Origin: Mycobacterium branderi
Lineage (GTDB): Bacteria > Actinomycetota > Actinomycetes > Mycobacteriales > Mycobacteriaceae
Length of the DNA: 64,000 bases
Reading direction: 5' to 3'
Assembly: GCF_010728725.1 (NCBI RefSeq)
Contig: NZ_AP022606.1
Location: forward strand, 3,534,001 to 3,598,000
Position numbers and translations under genes: made by a program. Below are positions 10,001 through 19,500 of the stretch, piece after piece; position 1 is the stretch's first letter; each line of letters starts with the position of its first letter. Under the pieces are notes generated by a model, which was not told the origin of the DNA, ran no database searches, and saw only the letters and a program-made list of their open reading frames with translations.

Positions 10001-12078
10001 CGCCGATTGCGGCGCGCGCCTACCGTGAGCCGGCGACCACGACCGAGCGCCGGATCTGCACGATCTTCGCGCGGCTGTTCGGCTGTGAGCGGGTCAGCGC
10101 CGACGACTCGTTTTTCGAATTGGGCGGTCACTCGCTGCTGGCCGCACGACTGGTCGCGCAAGTCCGCGCCGAATTCGGCGTGGAACTCGCGGTTCGTGCA
10201 GTGTTCGACACGCCGACGCCGGCCGGATTGGCGGCCCGGCTCGTTGAGCAGTTCCGTGCGGAGTTCGATATCGACCTCGATGATCTGGACACCGGCGAGA
10301 CATTCGACGACGCGGCAGATTCGGGACGCCCGGAACTCGTCGCCGCCGCGCGCCCCGAGCGCATCCCGTTGTCCTACTCACAGCTCGCCGCCTGGTTTCA
10401 GTACCGGATGGAAGGGGCGCGCGACGCGTTCAACCTGCCACTGGCGCTTCGGTTCAGCGGTCCGCTGGACACCACCGCGCTGGCCGACGCGCTGAACGAC
10501 GTCGTAGCTCGCCATGAGGCGTTGCGGACCAATCTGGCTGAGCACGAAGGGATTCCCTACCAGTTCGTCCACCCGAGATTGGAGCTGGAGCTACCCGTTC
10601 GGCACGTCGGCGCGGCTCACGTCGACGAGACGATCGCCGAGTTGCGCCGCGCAGTCTTGACACCCGAGGCCGGACCATTGATCCGGGCGACCCTGCTGGC
10701 GGTCGACCCGCAGACCCATGTGCTGCTGGTGATCGTTCATCACATCGTCAGCGACCACGCGTCGCTCGGAATCATCTACGACGACCTCGTCACGGCCTAC
10801 CGGGCCCGGCTGGCAGGGCAGCCGCCGCAATGGAGCACATTGCCGATCCAGTTCGTCGACTACGCGCTGTGGCAGCGCAACGCCTTTGACGGGCCCGGCG
10901 GGTGGGGCCGGCACGAGATCGACTATTGGCGCGAGGCACTGGCTGGCCTGCCCGACGAGACCTCGATAGTGCCCGACCGCGAACGCCAACCGGTGGTGGG
11001 AAAGCGCGGGGAGGTAGTGACGTTCACGGTCTCCGCGGCCCAGCGTTCGGCCCTGGCCCGACTCGCCGAGCACAACGGGGCCACCGAGTTCATGGTGTAC
11101 CAGGCCGCCGTTGGGGTAGTGGTGCACAAGCTGGGTGGCGGCACCGACATCGCGATGGGCAGCCCGGTCGCGTCCCGCGTCGACTCGGCCACCACCAACC
11201 TGGTCGGTCTTTTTGCCAACATTGTGGTGCTGCGCAACGACCTGTCCGGCGACCCGAGTCTGCGGGCCACGGTGGCGCGCAGCCGCGACATGGTGCTCGA
11301 CGCGTTCGCGCACCAGGAGGTCCCCATCGAGCGCCTGGTCGAGGCCGTCAAACCGGCCCGCTCCCGATTCCGGAACCCCTTGTACCAGAACACCATCCAT
11401 TTCCGCGGCCAGGACTGGGTAACGACGCCTCGCGATCTCACCGCAACGGGGCAAACCACCGTCGTGGCGCTTCCGATGGATTTCGACGTCTCGCTGCTGG
11501 ACCTGGACGTCAGTATGCACGTGACGTCGCACGGGGAACTCGAGGTGCGCGTTGTCGCCAACGCCGATCTCTACGAGCCGCAGACCGTTCGGCTCATCGC
11601 CGATGCTCTCAAAGCCGCCCTCGACGCCTTCGCGACGACCCCGGATTGTCCGGTATCGACTGTGGAGCTGCTGGCATCGGCCGACTTGGCGAAAGTGCTT
11701 GCGCCGCCGACTACGGCGGGCGCCGGGCCGTCGCAGCCGGCGGCCCGCGGTTCCGCGGAAACCGAGCAGCGGCTGATCGCGATGCTAGAGGAGTTGCTCG
11801 ACATCGCCGGTGTCGAGCCCGACGACAACTTCTTCGCGCTCGGCGGCGACAGCATCATTTCCATCAAATGGTCGGCGCAGGCGTCCGCGCAGGGACTGGC
11901 GCTGACACCGGCAATGGTTTTCGAGCACATGACAATCGGGGAGCTGGCCGCGGCGGTCGATGCGGCAGCGCCTCAGGATGGTTCGACGTCCGAGCAGGAG
12001 TACACGCCGATGAGCGCATCCGGCCTGAGCACTGACGCGTTGGCCGAACTCACCGCGGCATGGCAAGAGCAGTCGTGA
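7087..12078 (+). CDS. mbtE: Mycobactin NRPS MbtE (C-A-PCP-C-PCP)
   Basis: This 1663-residue non-ribosomal peptide synthetase activates and couples a lysine-derived unit in mycobactin assembly. In order I see a condensation domain (HHICWDD near 172), an adenylation domain (YTSGSTGRPKG near 628, YRTGDL near 855), a carrier domain (LGGHSLL near 1011), a second condensation domain (HHIVSDH near 1217) and a second carrier domain (LGGDSI near 1585) with no adenylation domain before it. Length is close to M. tuberculosis MbtE (1682). The start ATG at 7087 follows the iron box; no strong ribosome site is visible. The stop overlaps the mbtF start as GTGA. Lysine specificity is inferred from homology and not read from the code residues. 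Confidence 0.93.
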   Translation: MTDNAQTVQDRRRELLRKRIAQSGVTPGHSSEHAVIRPGERYRLSSGQRRMWFLQAMDPSDSTLNICVAYRLTGPLDEGRLRNAVNDVGARHAILRTTYRVDGEGEPYQEFHDDVQIPWRTCDLTGVSDAERQLEVLASGDFGRPFDLGSELPLRVTVVHTGADESVLLLVVHHICWDDDCWELFFGELSAAYNGQPKGGQPPQYVAVEVLEPPAESTAADIEYWRKSLQPLPEPVELPGPAAANPSRRAERRTRAVPANLFSRVEAFAREHATSPFTVLLAAFGVLIRRYTGAADFVVAVPVTERRAAAQNAIGYFGNTLLLRLAAEPHDSFASFVDTVRETCLGGFAHQSVGIDRVVNEAHPERTSGRDGMDHLVRLGFSMRKSVGGFSLDGIVVRQLELGAVTAPVPLAMAVVLEPDGVFTEIEYQVDVLPAELVDQMLAHYLHLLDNALRAPGHRVTSLDMLGPGERAAVLAQSHGELVATPPTTLGAMLESVAAATPDAVALASDDAELTYAQLHQRANRLARWLIGKGIGTEDVIGLRLATSIEFIVAVLGVHKAGAAYLPIDPAYPEDRIDYLITDTRPRMVIGRPQLDAAETAAAHLPDATITDAERVRPLHPDNLAYVIYTSGSTGRPKGVAVSHRAIAEHVDGFIAEWSMTAEDRMLQSSSVSFDASLPDIFMTLSIGARLIVPKPEAFGDIGYIADLIDRHGITVVHMVPSLLATLLALPEVKQWRQLRHVPVGGEALPGQVADKFATYFDAELRNHYGPTEAVVCSTHKLVERSYGTGVVPIGVPNRNVYAYVLDHELQPVPAEVVGELYLGGAQLARGYLGRPGLTAERFVADPFNAGMRLYRTGDLVRRNMAGELEFVGRADEQVKVRGFRIEPGEVESAITSHPAVQQCLVLATDTEAGPILAAYVVPRAQLNLDELRDYAATLLPDYMLPSAFAMIPEVPLTVSGKLDKRALPAPTPIAARAYREPATTTERRICTIFARLFGCERVSADDSFFELGGHSLLAARLVAQVRAEFGVELAVRAVFDTPTPAGLAARLVEQFRAEFDIDLDDLDTGETFDDAADSGRPELVAAARPERIPLSYSQLAAWFQYRMEGARDAFNLPLALRFSGPLDTTALADALNDVVARHEALRTNLAEHEGIPYQFVHPRLELELPVRHVGAAHVDETIAELRRAVLTPEAGPLIRATLLAVDPQTHVLLVIVHHIVSDHASLGIIYDDLVTAYRARLAGQPPQWSTLPIQFVDYALWQRNAFDGPGGWGRHEIDYWREALAGLPDETSIVPDRERQPVVGKRGEVVTFTVSAAQRSALARLAEHNGATEFMVYQAAVGVVVHKLGGGTDIAMGSPVASRVDSATTNLVGLFANIVVLRNDLSGDPSLRATVARSRDMVLDAFAHQEVPIERLVEAVKPARSRFRNPLYQNTIHFRGQDWVTTPRDLTATGQTTVVALPMDFDVSLLDLDVSMHVTSHGELEVRVVANADLYEPQTVRLIADALKAALDAFATTPDCPVSTVELLASADLAKVLAPPTTAGAGPSQPAARGSAETEQRLIAMLEELLDIAGVEPDDNFFALGGDSIISIKWSAQASAQGLALTPAMVFEHMTIGELAAAVDAAAPQDGSTSEQEYTPMSASGLSTDALAELTAAWQEQS

Positions 12079-15000
12079 GCAGCGCTCCGCCGCAGATCGA
12101 GGACGTGCTGGCGCTCACGCCGCTGCAGGAAGGGCTGTTTGCGCTGTACCGGCTGGCCGAGGACAGGGTCGACCTCTACAGCATGCAGTTCGTGGTCGAC
12201 ATCGACGGGCCGGTCGACGTGGAGTTGCTGCGCCGCAGCGCGCAGGCCATGCTGGACCGGCATCCGAATCTGCGCGCCGCCTTCTGGGATCGCGGGGTGG
12301 AAAAACCGGTTCAGATCGTGCCCGCCGAGGCACAGTTGCCGTGGTCCGAACGCATTGCCGCGCCAACCGAATTCGAGTCCATCGCCCGATCGGAGCGGCG
12401 TCGCCGGTTTGATCTGAGCCGCGGCCCGGCATTGCGCGTCCTGCTGCTCCGCGTGCCCGGCGAGACCAGGCGACGGATGATCTTCACCGCGCACCACATC
12501 GTGGTGGACGGCTGGGCGCTGGCGGTGTTCTTCACCGAAATGCTCGCCGTGTACCGGGCCGGGGGATCGTTGGAGGCCCTGCCGCCGGCGCGTCCCTATC
12601 GCGACTACATCGTCTGGCTCGCCGGGCAGGACAAGGCGGCGGCATTCGATACGTGGCGAGAGTATTTGCAACGCGTGTCCGGGCCGCTGATGGTGGCTGA
12701 CACCAGCGTCGTTGCCGGAGAGCGCATCCCGGAGAAGGCGTCACTGCTGCTGCCCGCCGCCGATACGACGCGGCTGCGGCAATGGGCAAGTAGTTCGGGG
12801 ATCACGCTCGGCACCGCGGTCCTTTTCGCCTGGGCGGTCGTGCTCGGCAGGATCACCGACCGCCGCGACGTCGTGTTCGGCACCATCGTTTCCGGCCGCC
12901 CCGAGAACTTGACCGGTGTCGAAAGCATGGTCGGATTGTTCATCAACGCCGTGCCGGTCGTGCACCAGGTCAGCGACACCGAATCGGTGGTCGGGCAGTG
13001 CTTCCGGTTGCAGCGCGAGTTGTCGACGATGCGCGACATCGGCTACTTCAGCCTGTCGGAACTGCAACGCGCGCACGGCCATCCGAACCTGTTCGACAGC
13101 ATGTTCGTGTTCGAGAACGCGCCCATCGAGGACGCCATCAAAACGGTGACCGAACCCGACGGCGCCCGCTTCACTCCGGTGGAGATGGAAAGCCTGACGC
13201 ACTATCCCCTGACCGTCGTCTCGCACCTGAGCGGCGACGCGCTCATGGTGGTCGTAGAGGCGATTCCTGAAGCGCTGCCGCATCTTCCGGCCGCCGAGCT
13301 CGGCGAACGACTGCTTGCGGTGCTGCGTCAACTGCCCGATATCGGCGAGCGCACTCCCGACGCCCTGGACATCCTTACCGCAGCCGAGCGTCACGTCGCG
13401 GCGCGGCCGGCGCCGGCTGTAGAGCGCGCGACGGTCTGGGAGATTTTCGAACAGCAGGTGCGCGCGACCCCGGAGGCCGACGCGCTGAGCACCGCCAGCG
13501 GTGAGCGGTACACGTATTCGGACCTGCATGGACAAGCATGCCGGCTGGCGGGCGAGCTGGCCGCTCACGGCGTGGGACCGGAAACGGTGGTCGCGCTGGC
13601 GCTGCCGCGCTCGCCGCGATACATCGTCGCCATCCTGGCTGTGCTCGCCGCCGGTGGCGCCTACCTGCCGGTCGACGTCACCCTTCCCGAGACGCGCATT
13701 GAATCCATTGTGGCCCAGGCTAACCCGATCACGGCGATCGCCGAAGCCGGCTGCCACAAGCTGCTTCCCGCCGGGTTACCGTCGCTGCTTCTCGATGATC
13801 ACGCCGTCGCCGAACGCGTTTCGCGCCGCGCCGCTGTCGGACCCGCCGCTGCTCGCCACCCCGAACACAGCGCATACGTCATCTTCACTTCCGGTTCCAC
13901 CGGTGAACCCAAAGGCGTTGTCGGCACGAACATTGCGCTACTCAACTATTTCGCCGATCACCGGGAGCGCGTCTACCGGCCGGCCTTGGAGCAGCTTGGG
14001 CGCCCGCTGCGGATCGCACACGCCTGGTCGTTCAGCTTCGACGCCTCCTGGCAGCCCATGGTTGGCCTGCTGGACGGCCATGCGCTGCACCTGTTCGACG
14101 CCGACGAGATGCGCGACGCCGACCGACTGGTGCGTGGACTGGCCGCCCACCGCATCGACATGATCGACACCACGCCGTCGATGTTCGTCCAACTCCGTGC
14201 CGCAGGGTTATCGGACGCGCCGCTGTCAGTCCTTGCGCTGGGCGGCGAAGCGATCGACACCGCGCTGTGGGACCAACTGCGCGCGCTTTCGCCGACCGCG
14301 GTCTACAACTGCTACGGGCCCACTGAGGCGACGGTCGAGGCGGTGGTGGCGCCGGTCCAGGATTACTCCGCGCCGACGATCGGTACGCCGAACGCCGGAA
14401 CCGTTGGCTACGTGTTGGATTCGGCATTGCGGATGGTGCCCGCTGGTGTCATCGGCGAGTTGTACCTGTCGGGCGCGCAGCTGGCCCGCGGGTATGCCGG
14501 CCGGCCGGGACTGACCGCGGGCCGTTTTGTGGCCGACCCCTTGCGTCCGGGACAACGCATGTATCGCACCGGTGATTTGGTCCGCCGGCTGCCGCACGGC
14601 GGCTACGCCTACGTCGGCCGCAGCGACACTCAGGTCAAGATCCGCGGCTACCGTGTCGAAGTCGGCGAGATCGAGGCTGCGCTGCGCGCCCGACCCGAGG
14701 TGCACGACGCGGCGGTTGCGGTGCAGCGGCGCGGCGGTGGTGCCCAACTGGTGGGCTTTGTGGTGTGGCATGAGAACACCGCAGGCGACCCGGTTCTGTT
14801 GCGGGCCAGGCTCACCGAGCTGTTGCCGCTGTACATGGTGCCGGCGCGGATCGTGGAACTGCCTGCGCTGCCGGTGAACAGTAACGGCAAACTCGACGGC
14901 CACGCGTTGGATCGGCTGGCTGAGGAAGCGCTTTCGGGCGCCGGCGACGGCGCGCTGTCGGCAACCACCACGACGGAACGGTTGCTGTGCGAAGTCTTCG

Positions 15001-16589
15001 AAGAACAGCTGGGCGGCACGGCACCACACATCGACGACGACTTCTTCTCGCTCGGGCTGGACAGCATCGTGGCTATCTCGTTGGTGCACAAGATTCAGCG
15101 GCGCGGTCTCACCGTGAGTCCACGGATGGTGTTTGCCTTCCCCTCGATTCGCCAACTCGCGGCCGCCATCGACGATGGCATTGGCTACCCCGCAGCCGCC
15201 GAAAGTGCCGAATACGGCGAAGTGCCGCCGTTGCCCATGGTGTCCTGGCTCTACGAGTACGGCAACTACCGCCGCTTCACCCATACAGTCTTGCTGAGGT
15301 TGCCCGACGACATCGACGAATCGTCGATCCGCTCGATGCTGCAGTTGCTACTCGACGGGCACGACACGTTGCGCTCGATCCTGCACGACACTCCAGACGG
15401 ACCGCGGCTGGTCACCCGTGAGCCCGGTGTGATCAGCGCTGCCGACGTGCTGACCCGCGTCGAGCTGCCGGCCGACGCCGAATTTCTCGGCGCTATCACA
15501 CATTACGCACGCCAAGCCAACGACCAGATCGATCCCCGTCGCGGCGCCATGCTGCGGGCGGTGTGGCTGCACGGCACCGATCGCGCGCCGGTACTGCTGA
15601 TCAGTGCCCACCACTTGGTGGTCGACGTGGTCTCCTGGCACGTCATGCTGGGAAATCTCGCTGAGGCGTGGCGCGCCGTGCAAGCCGGTGCGGCACCGAA
15701 AGCGCTGCCGGAGTTCACCTCCTACCGGCGGTGGTCGGAACTGATGTGGCGGCGGGCCGCGACGGCGGAGGTAGCGGCGCAGCGCGACTACTGGGCTGGG
15801 CAGGTCCGCGACCCCGACCCCGCGCTGGGTGTACGCCATCCGGATCCCAACCGCGACACCTGGTCCACCCTGCGTGTGACCCCCGTGATCACTCCGGTCG
15901 AAACGACCGAGCGTGCGCTCATCCGCGCGGACCGTGTTCGCGAATTCCTGCTCACCGTCACCGCAATGGCCGTTGCGAGTTGGCGCCGCGTTAGGGGGCA
16001 GGACCCGTCGTCGGGCACGCTGCTTGCCCTGGAAAGCCACGGGAGAGCCGACGCCATCTTGGACACCGACACCACCAACACCGCCGGCTGGTTCACCACG
16101 GCGTTTCCGGTGCGCCTCGGATCGGGCAGGTGTGCGGTCGACGTCGAGCAAGCCGAAAGTGACCCGGGCGCTGCCCGAGCGCTCTACGATTCGGTGGCCG
16201 CGCATCTGACCGTAATCCCCTACGAAGGACTGGATTACGGGCTACTTCGCTACGTCGAGCGGGTCCCCGAATTGCAGGAGGCCGCCGAACCGCAGATCCA
16301 GTTCGGGTATCTGGGTCGGTTGGACCTCAGTGGTGTCAGCGATCAGCCGTGGTCATTGCTCACCGAGCCCTACATCGGCGCGCTTCCGATCGACCCCGAA
16401 CCTGACCTGCCGCTGCGGTTCGCGCTGAACATCAGCACGCTGGTGGGAACCACCGGGCAAGGCTCGCAGCTGATCACCAACCTGCGCTGGAGCAATGCCC
16501 TTTTCGACGCTTCCGACATCGACCTGCTGGCAGGTTTCTGGCGGCGCGGCATCGAGGCGCTGACCGTCGGACTGGAGAGCACGCCATGA
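12075..16589 (+). CDS. mbtF: Mycobactin NRPS MbtF (C-A-PCP-E-like)
   Basis: This 1504-residue NRPS adds the terminal lysine that cyclises to the caprolactam in mycobactin. Domains in order are condensation (HHIVVDGW near 140), adenylation (IFTSGSTGEPKG near 602), carrier (LGLDSI near 990) and a C-terminal condensation-like domain with HHLVVDVVSW near 1178, the signature of epimerisation-type domains, ending about 20 residues before the stop. GTG 12075 was chosen because it overlaps the mbtE stop as GTGA; an in-frame ATG at 12060 would add five residues. The stop overlaps the mbtB ATG. Whether the E-like domain epimerises or acts in cyclisation cannot be told from sequence. Confidence 0.92.
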   Translation: MSSAPPQIEDVLALTPLQEGLFALYRLAEDRVDLYSMQFVVDIDGPVDVELLRRSAQAMLDRHPNLRAAFWDRGVEKPVQIVPAEAQLPWSERIAAPTEFESIARSERRRRFDLSRGPALRVLLLRVPGETRRRMIFTAHHIVVDGWALAVFFTEMLAVYRAGGSLEALPPARPYRDYIVWLAGQDKAAAFDTWREYLQRVSGPLMVADTSVVAGERIPEKASLLLPAADTTRLRQWASSSGITLGTAVLFAWAVVLGRITDRRDVVFGTIVSGRPENLTGVESMVGLFINAVPVVHQVSDTESVVGQCFRLQRELSTMRDIGYFSLSELQRAHGHPNLFDSMFVFENAPIEDAIKTVTEPDGARFTPVEMESLTHYPLTVVSHLSGDALMVVVEAIPEALPHLPAAELGERLLAVLRQLPDIGERTPDALDILTAAERHVAARPAPAVERATVWEIFEQQVRATPEADALSTASGERYTYSDLHGQACRLAGELAAHGVGPETVVALALPRSPRYIVAILAVLAAGGAYLPVDVTLPETRIESIVAQANPITAIAEAGCHKLLPAGLPSLLLDDHAVAERVSRRAAVGPAAARHPEHSAYVIFTSGSTGEPKGVVGTNIALLNYFADHRERVYRPALEQLGRPLRIAHAWSFSFDASWQPMVGLLDGHALHLFDADEMRDADRLVRGLAAHRIDMIDTTPSMFVQLRAAGLSDAPLSVLALGGEAIDTALWDQLRALSPTAVYNCYGPTEATVEAVVAPVQDYSAPTIGTPNAGTVGYVLDSALRMVPAGVIGELYLSGAQLARGYAGRPGLTAGRFVADPLRPGQRMYRTGDLVRRLPHGGYAYVGRSDTQVKIRGYRVEVGEIEAALRARPEVHDAAVAVQRRGGGAQLVGFVVWHENTAGDPVLLRARLTELLPLYMVPARIVELPALPVNSNGKLDGHALDRLAEEALSGAGDGALSATTTTERLLCEVFEEQLGGTAPHIDDDFFSLGLDSIVAISLVHKIQRRGLTVSPRMVFAFPSIRQLAAAIDDGIGYPAAAESAEYGEVPPLPMVSWLYEYGNYRRFTHTVLLRLPDDIDESSIRSMLQLLLDGHDTLRSILHDTPDGPRLVTREPGVISAADVLTRVELPADAEFLGAITHYARQANDQIDPRRGAMLRAVWLHGTDRAPVLLISAHHLVVDVVSWHVMLGNLAEAWRAVQAGAAPKALPEFTSYRRWSELMWRRAATAEVAAQRDYWAGQVRDPDPALGVRHPDPNRDTWSTLRVTPVITPVETTERALIRADRVREFLLTVTAMAVASWRRVRGQDPSSGTLLALESHGRADAILDTDTTNTAGWFTTAFPVRLGSGRCAVDVEQAESDPGAARALYDSVAAHLTVIPYEGLDYGLLRYVERVPELQEAAEPQIQFGYLGRLDLSGVSDQPWSLLTEPYIGALPIDPEPDLPLRFALNISTLVGTTGQGSQLITNLRWSNALFDASDIDLLAGFWRRGIEALTVGLESTP

Positions 16590-19500
16590 TCAGCAAGGAC
16601 GAGATCAGGGCGACGGTGGCGGCCCAACTCGATTGCGCCCCAGCAGATGTGGCCGACCACGACGACCTCATCCAACTGGGACTCAACTCGATCCGGATGA
16701 TGGCGCTCGCGGGAGGCTGGCGCAAACGCGGGGCCGACATCACCTTCGCCCAACTCGCGGCCAACCCCACCGTCGACTCGTGGCACGACCTGCTGATGGA
16801 GGGAATGGCCGGCGCGGCACAGCCGGTTCCCAACCAGCCCGTCGCCTCCGAGGACGCCCCCTTCCCGTTGGCAACCATGCAGCACGCGTATTGGATCGGA
16901 CGTTCCGACGAGCAGCAACTCGGCGGGGTAGCGGCCCACCTCTACGTCGAATTCGACGGCGGCGCAGTGAACCCCGCGCAACTGGACAAAGCGGTGGCGA
17001 ACCTCGTCGCCATTCATCCGATGCTTCGCACCCGGTTCCTCCCGGATGGGACGCAGCAGACCATGCCCAGGCCGGGGCGGCCGGTGTTCAGCGCCGTCGA
17101 CCTGCGCGGGCAGAGCCCCGAGGCGGTGGACGCCGCGCTCACCCAATTGCGCGACCGGAAAACCCACCAGCGCTTGGCAATTGCAGAAGGACAGGTTATC
17201 GACGTCACGTTGACCATCTGTGACCAGGGCCGCACCCGCCTGCATCTGGACATCGACATGCTGGCCGGTGACGCCATGAGCTACCGGGTGCTGGTTTCCG
17301 ACCTGGCCGAGCTATACCGGGGCGCAGCGGTGCGGGCGCCCGGCTACACCTACCGGCGGTACCGCACCGAGCGCACCGTTGACGGCGCCGCACGTGAGCG
17401 TGATCGGCACTGGTGGCAGCAGCAGATAGCTCAGCTGCCCGCTGCACCCGAACTTCCCACCGTCGCCACGGCATCGCATCGCACCGTCCGATACGCGCAC
17501 TGGTTGGGGCCGGAGTCAAAGCAGCGGCTACTTGCCGGTGCGCATCGCCGCGGCGTCACACCAGCGATGGCCGTCGCGGCGTTGTTTGCCGACACCATCG
17601 GCGGCTGGTCGGCGCAGAGCAGGTTCCTGCTGAATGTGCCGTTGTTCCATCGCGACTCGGTGCACCCCGACATCGACCGGGTGGTGGGCGACTTCACCTC
17701 GTCGGTCATGCTCGACGTCGACGTCACCGAGAACATGTCGGTCACCGACCGCGCCCGCGACATTCAGCGCCGGATGTACGAAAGTGCTGCCCACGCCGCC
17801 TATTCCGGGCTTGACGTGCTGCGTGATCTGGGACGATACCGCGGTGAGCCGGTGCTGGCGCCCGTCGTGTTCACCAGTGCGCTCGACCTCGGGGAGTTGT
17901 TCGCCGACACCGTCGTCGACACGTTCGGTGAGCCGGTGTGGATTGTCTCGCAGGGCCCCCAGGTATTGCTCGACGCTCAAATCACCGAACTGCAGGACGG
18001 ATTGCTGCTCAACTGGGACGTGCGCGAGGCGGCGTTTCCGCCGGGGCTGATCGACGCCATGTTCGCCAGATTCACCCGCGCCGTCGAGCGCCTTGCCGAT
18101 AGCGATGCGGGGTGGGACGCCGAGGCGGCGGTGCGGTTGCCGAGCGACCAGGCGAAGATACGCGCGGCGGTCAACGCGACCGACGGCCCAGTCAGCGCCA
18201 GGTGCCTGCACGAGGCCTTCTTCGACTATGCCGCCGCCACCCCGGAGGCGCCCGCGGTGGTGTGGGGACTCGGCGAGGACGCGGGCGCATGGAGTTACCG
18301 GCAACTGGCAGAACGTTCACTGGCGGTCGCGGGCGCATTGCGTGCCCGAGGTGTGCGTCGCGGTGACGCCGTCGCCGTCCAACTCCCCAAGGGACGCGAC
18401 CAAATACTGGCCGTGCTCGGGGTACTCGCGGCCGGGGCAACATATGTGCCGATCGGATTCGATCAGCCAATTGCGCGGCGCGCCAAGATCCTTCAGACAG
18501 CCGACGTCGTCGCGGCAATCACCGCCGAGACCGTCCAGATGGACTCGGTTCCCTGTATGTCCATCGAGGCCGCGGCCAACCACTCCGCACCGCTGCCGGC
18601 GCCCGTCTTACCCGACCCTGACGACATCGCCTACGTGATCTTCACCTCCGGCTCGACGGGGCTGCCCAAGGGCGTCGATGTGCGCCACAGCGGCGCGATG
18701 AACACGATCGACGCCGTCAACGCGTGGTTCGGCGTCGGCAGCGCCGACCGGGTGCTTGCATTGTCCGCGCTGGAGTTCGATGCGTCCGTCTACGACATGT
18801 TCGGCATGTTCTCCGTGGGCGGCTCGCTGGTAGCGGTCGACGCCGAACAGCGTGCCGCGGCCACCACCTGGGTGGAATTGCTTCGCCGGCATCGGGTTTC
18901 GATTCTCAACTGCGTGCCAAGCATGCTCGACATGATCTTGGAGCTCGGCGGCGATCAGCACGGCGACTCGTTGCGGGCAGTCACCCTCGGCGGTGACTGG
19001 GTCGGCGCCGACCTTGCGCGCAGACTCGCCCGGCAAGTGCCGGGATGCCGGTTCGCCGGACTGGGCGGTGCGACCGAGACATCCATCCACCACACCATCT
19101 GCGAGGTCGTCGGCGAACCACCACCGCAGTGGGCGACGGTGCCGTTCGGCATTCCGTTGCGCAATGTGCGGTGCCGGGTCGTCGCGCCGTCGGGCCGCGA
19201 CTGCCCCGACTGGGTAACCGGCGAACTGTGGGTGGGCGGCGCGAATGTCGCGGCGGGCTACCGCAACGACCCGCAGCGCACCGCGGAGCGCTTCGTCGAG
19301 CATGGCGGTGTTCGCTGGTACAAAACCGGTGACATGGCCAGGTATTGGCCGGACGGCACCATCGAGTTCCTGGGCCGGGCCGACAACCAGGTCCAGATTC
19401 GCGGCTACCGCGTCGAACTCGGCGAAGTGGAGAGCGCGTTGCGCACGGTGCCCGGAGTGCGCCACGCCGTCGCTGCGGTGGTCGGTGACGCCGCACCGAC

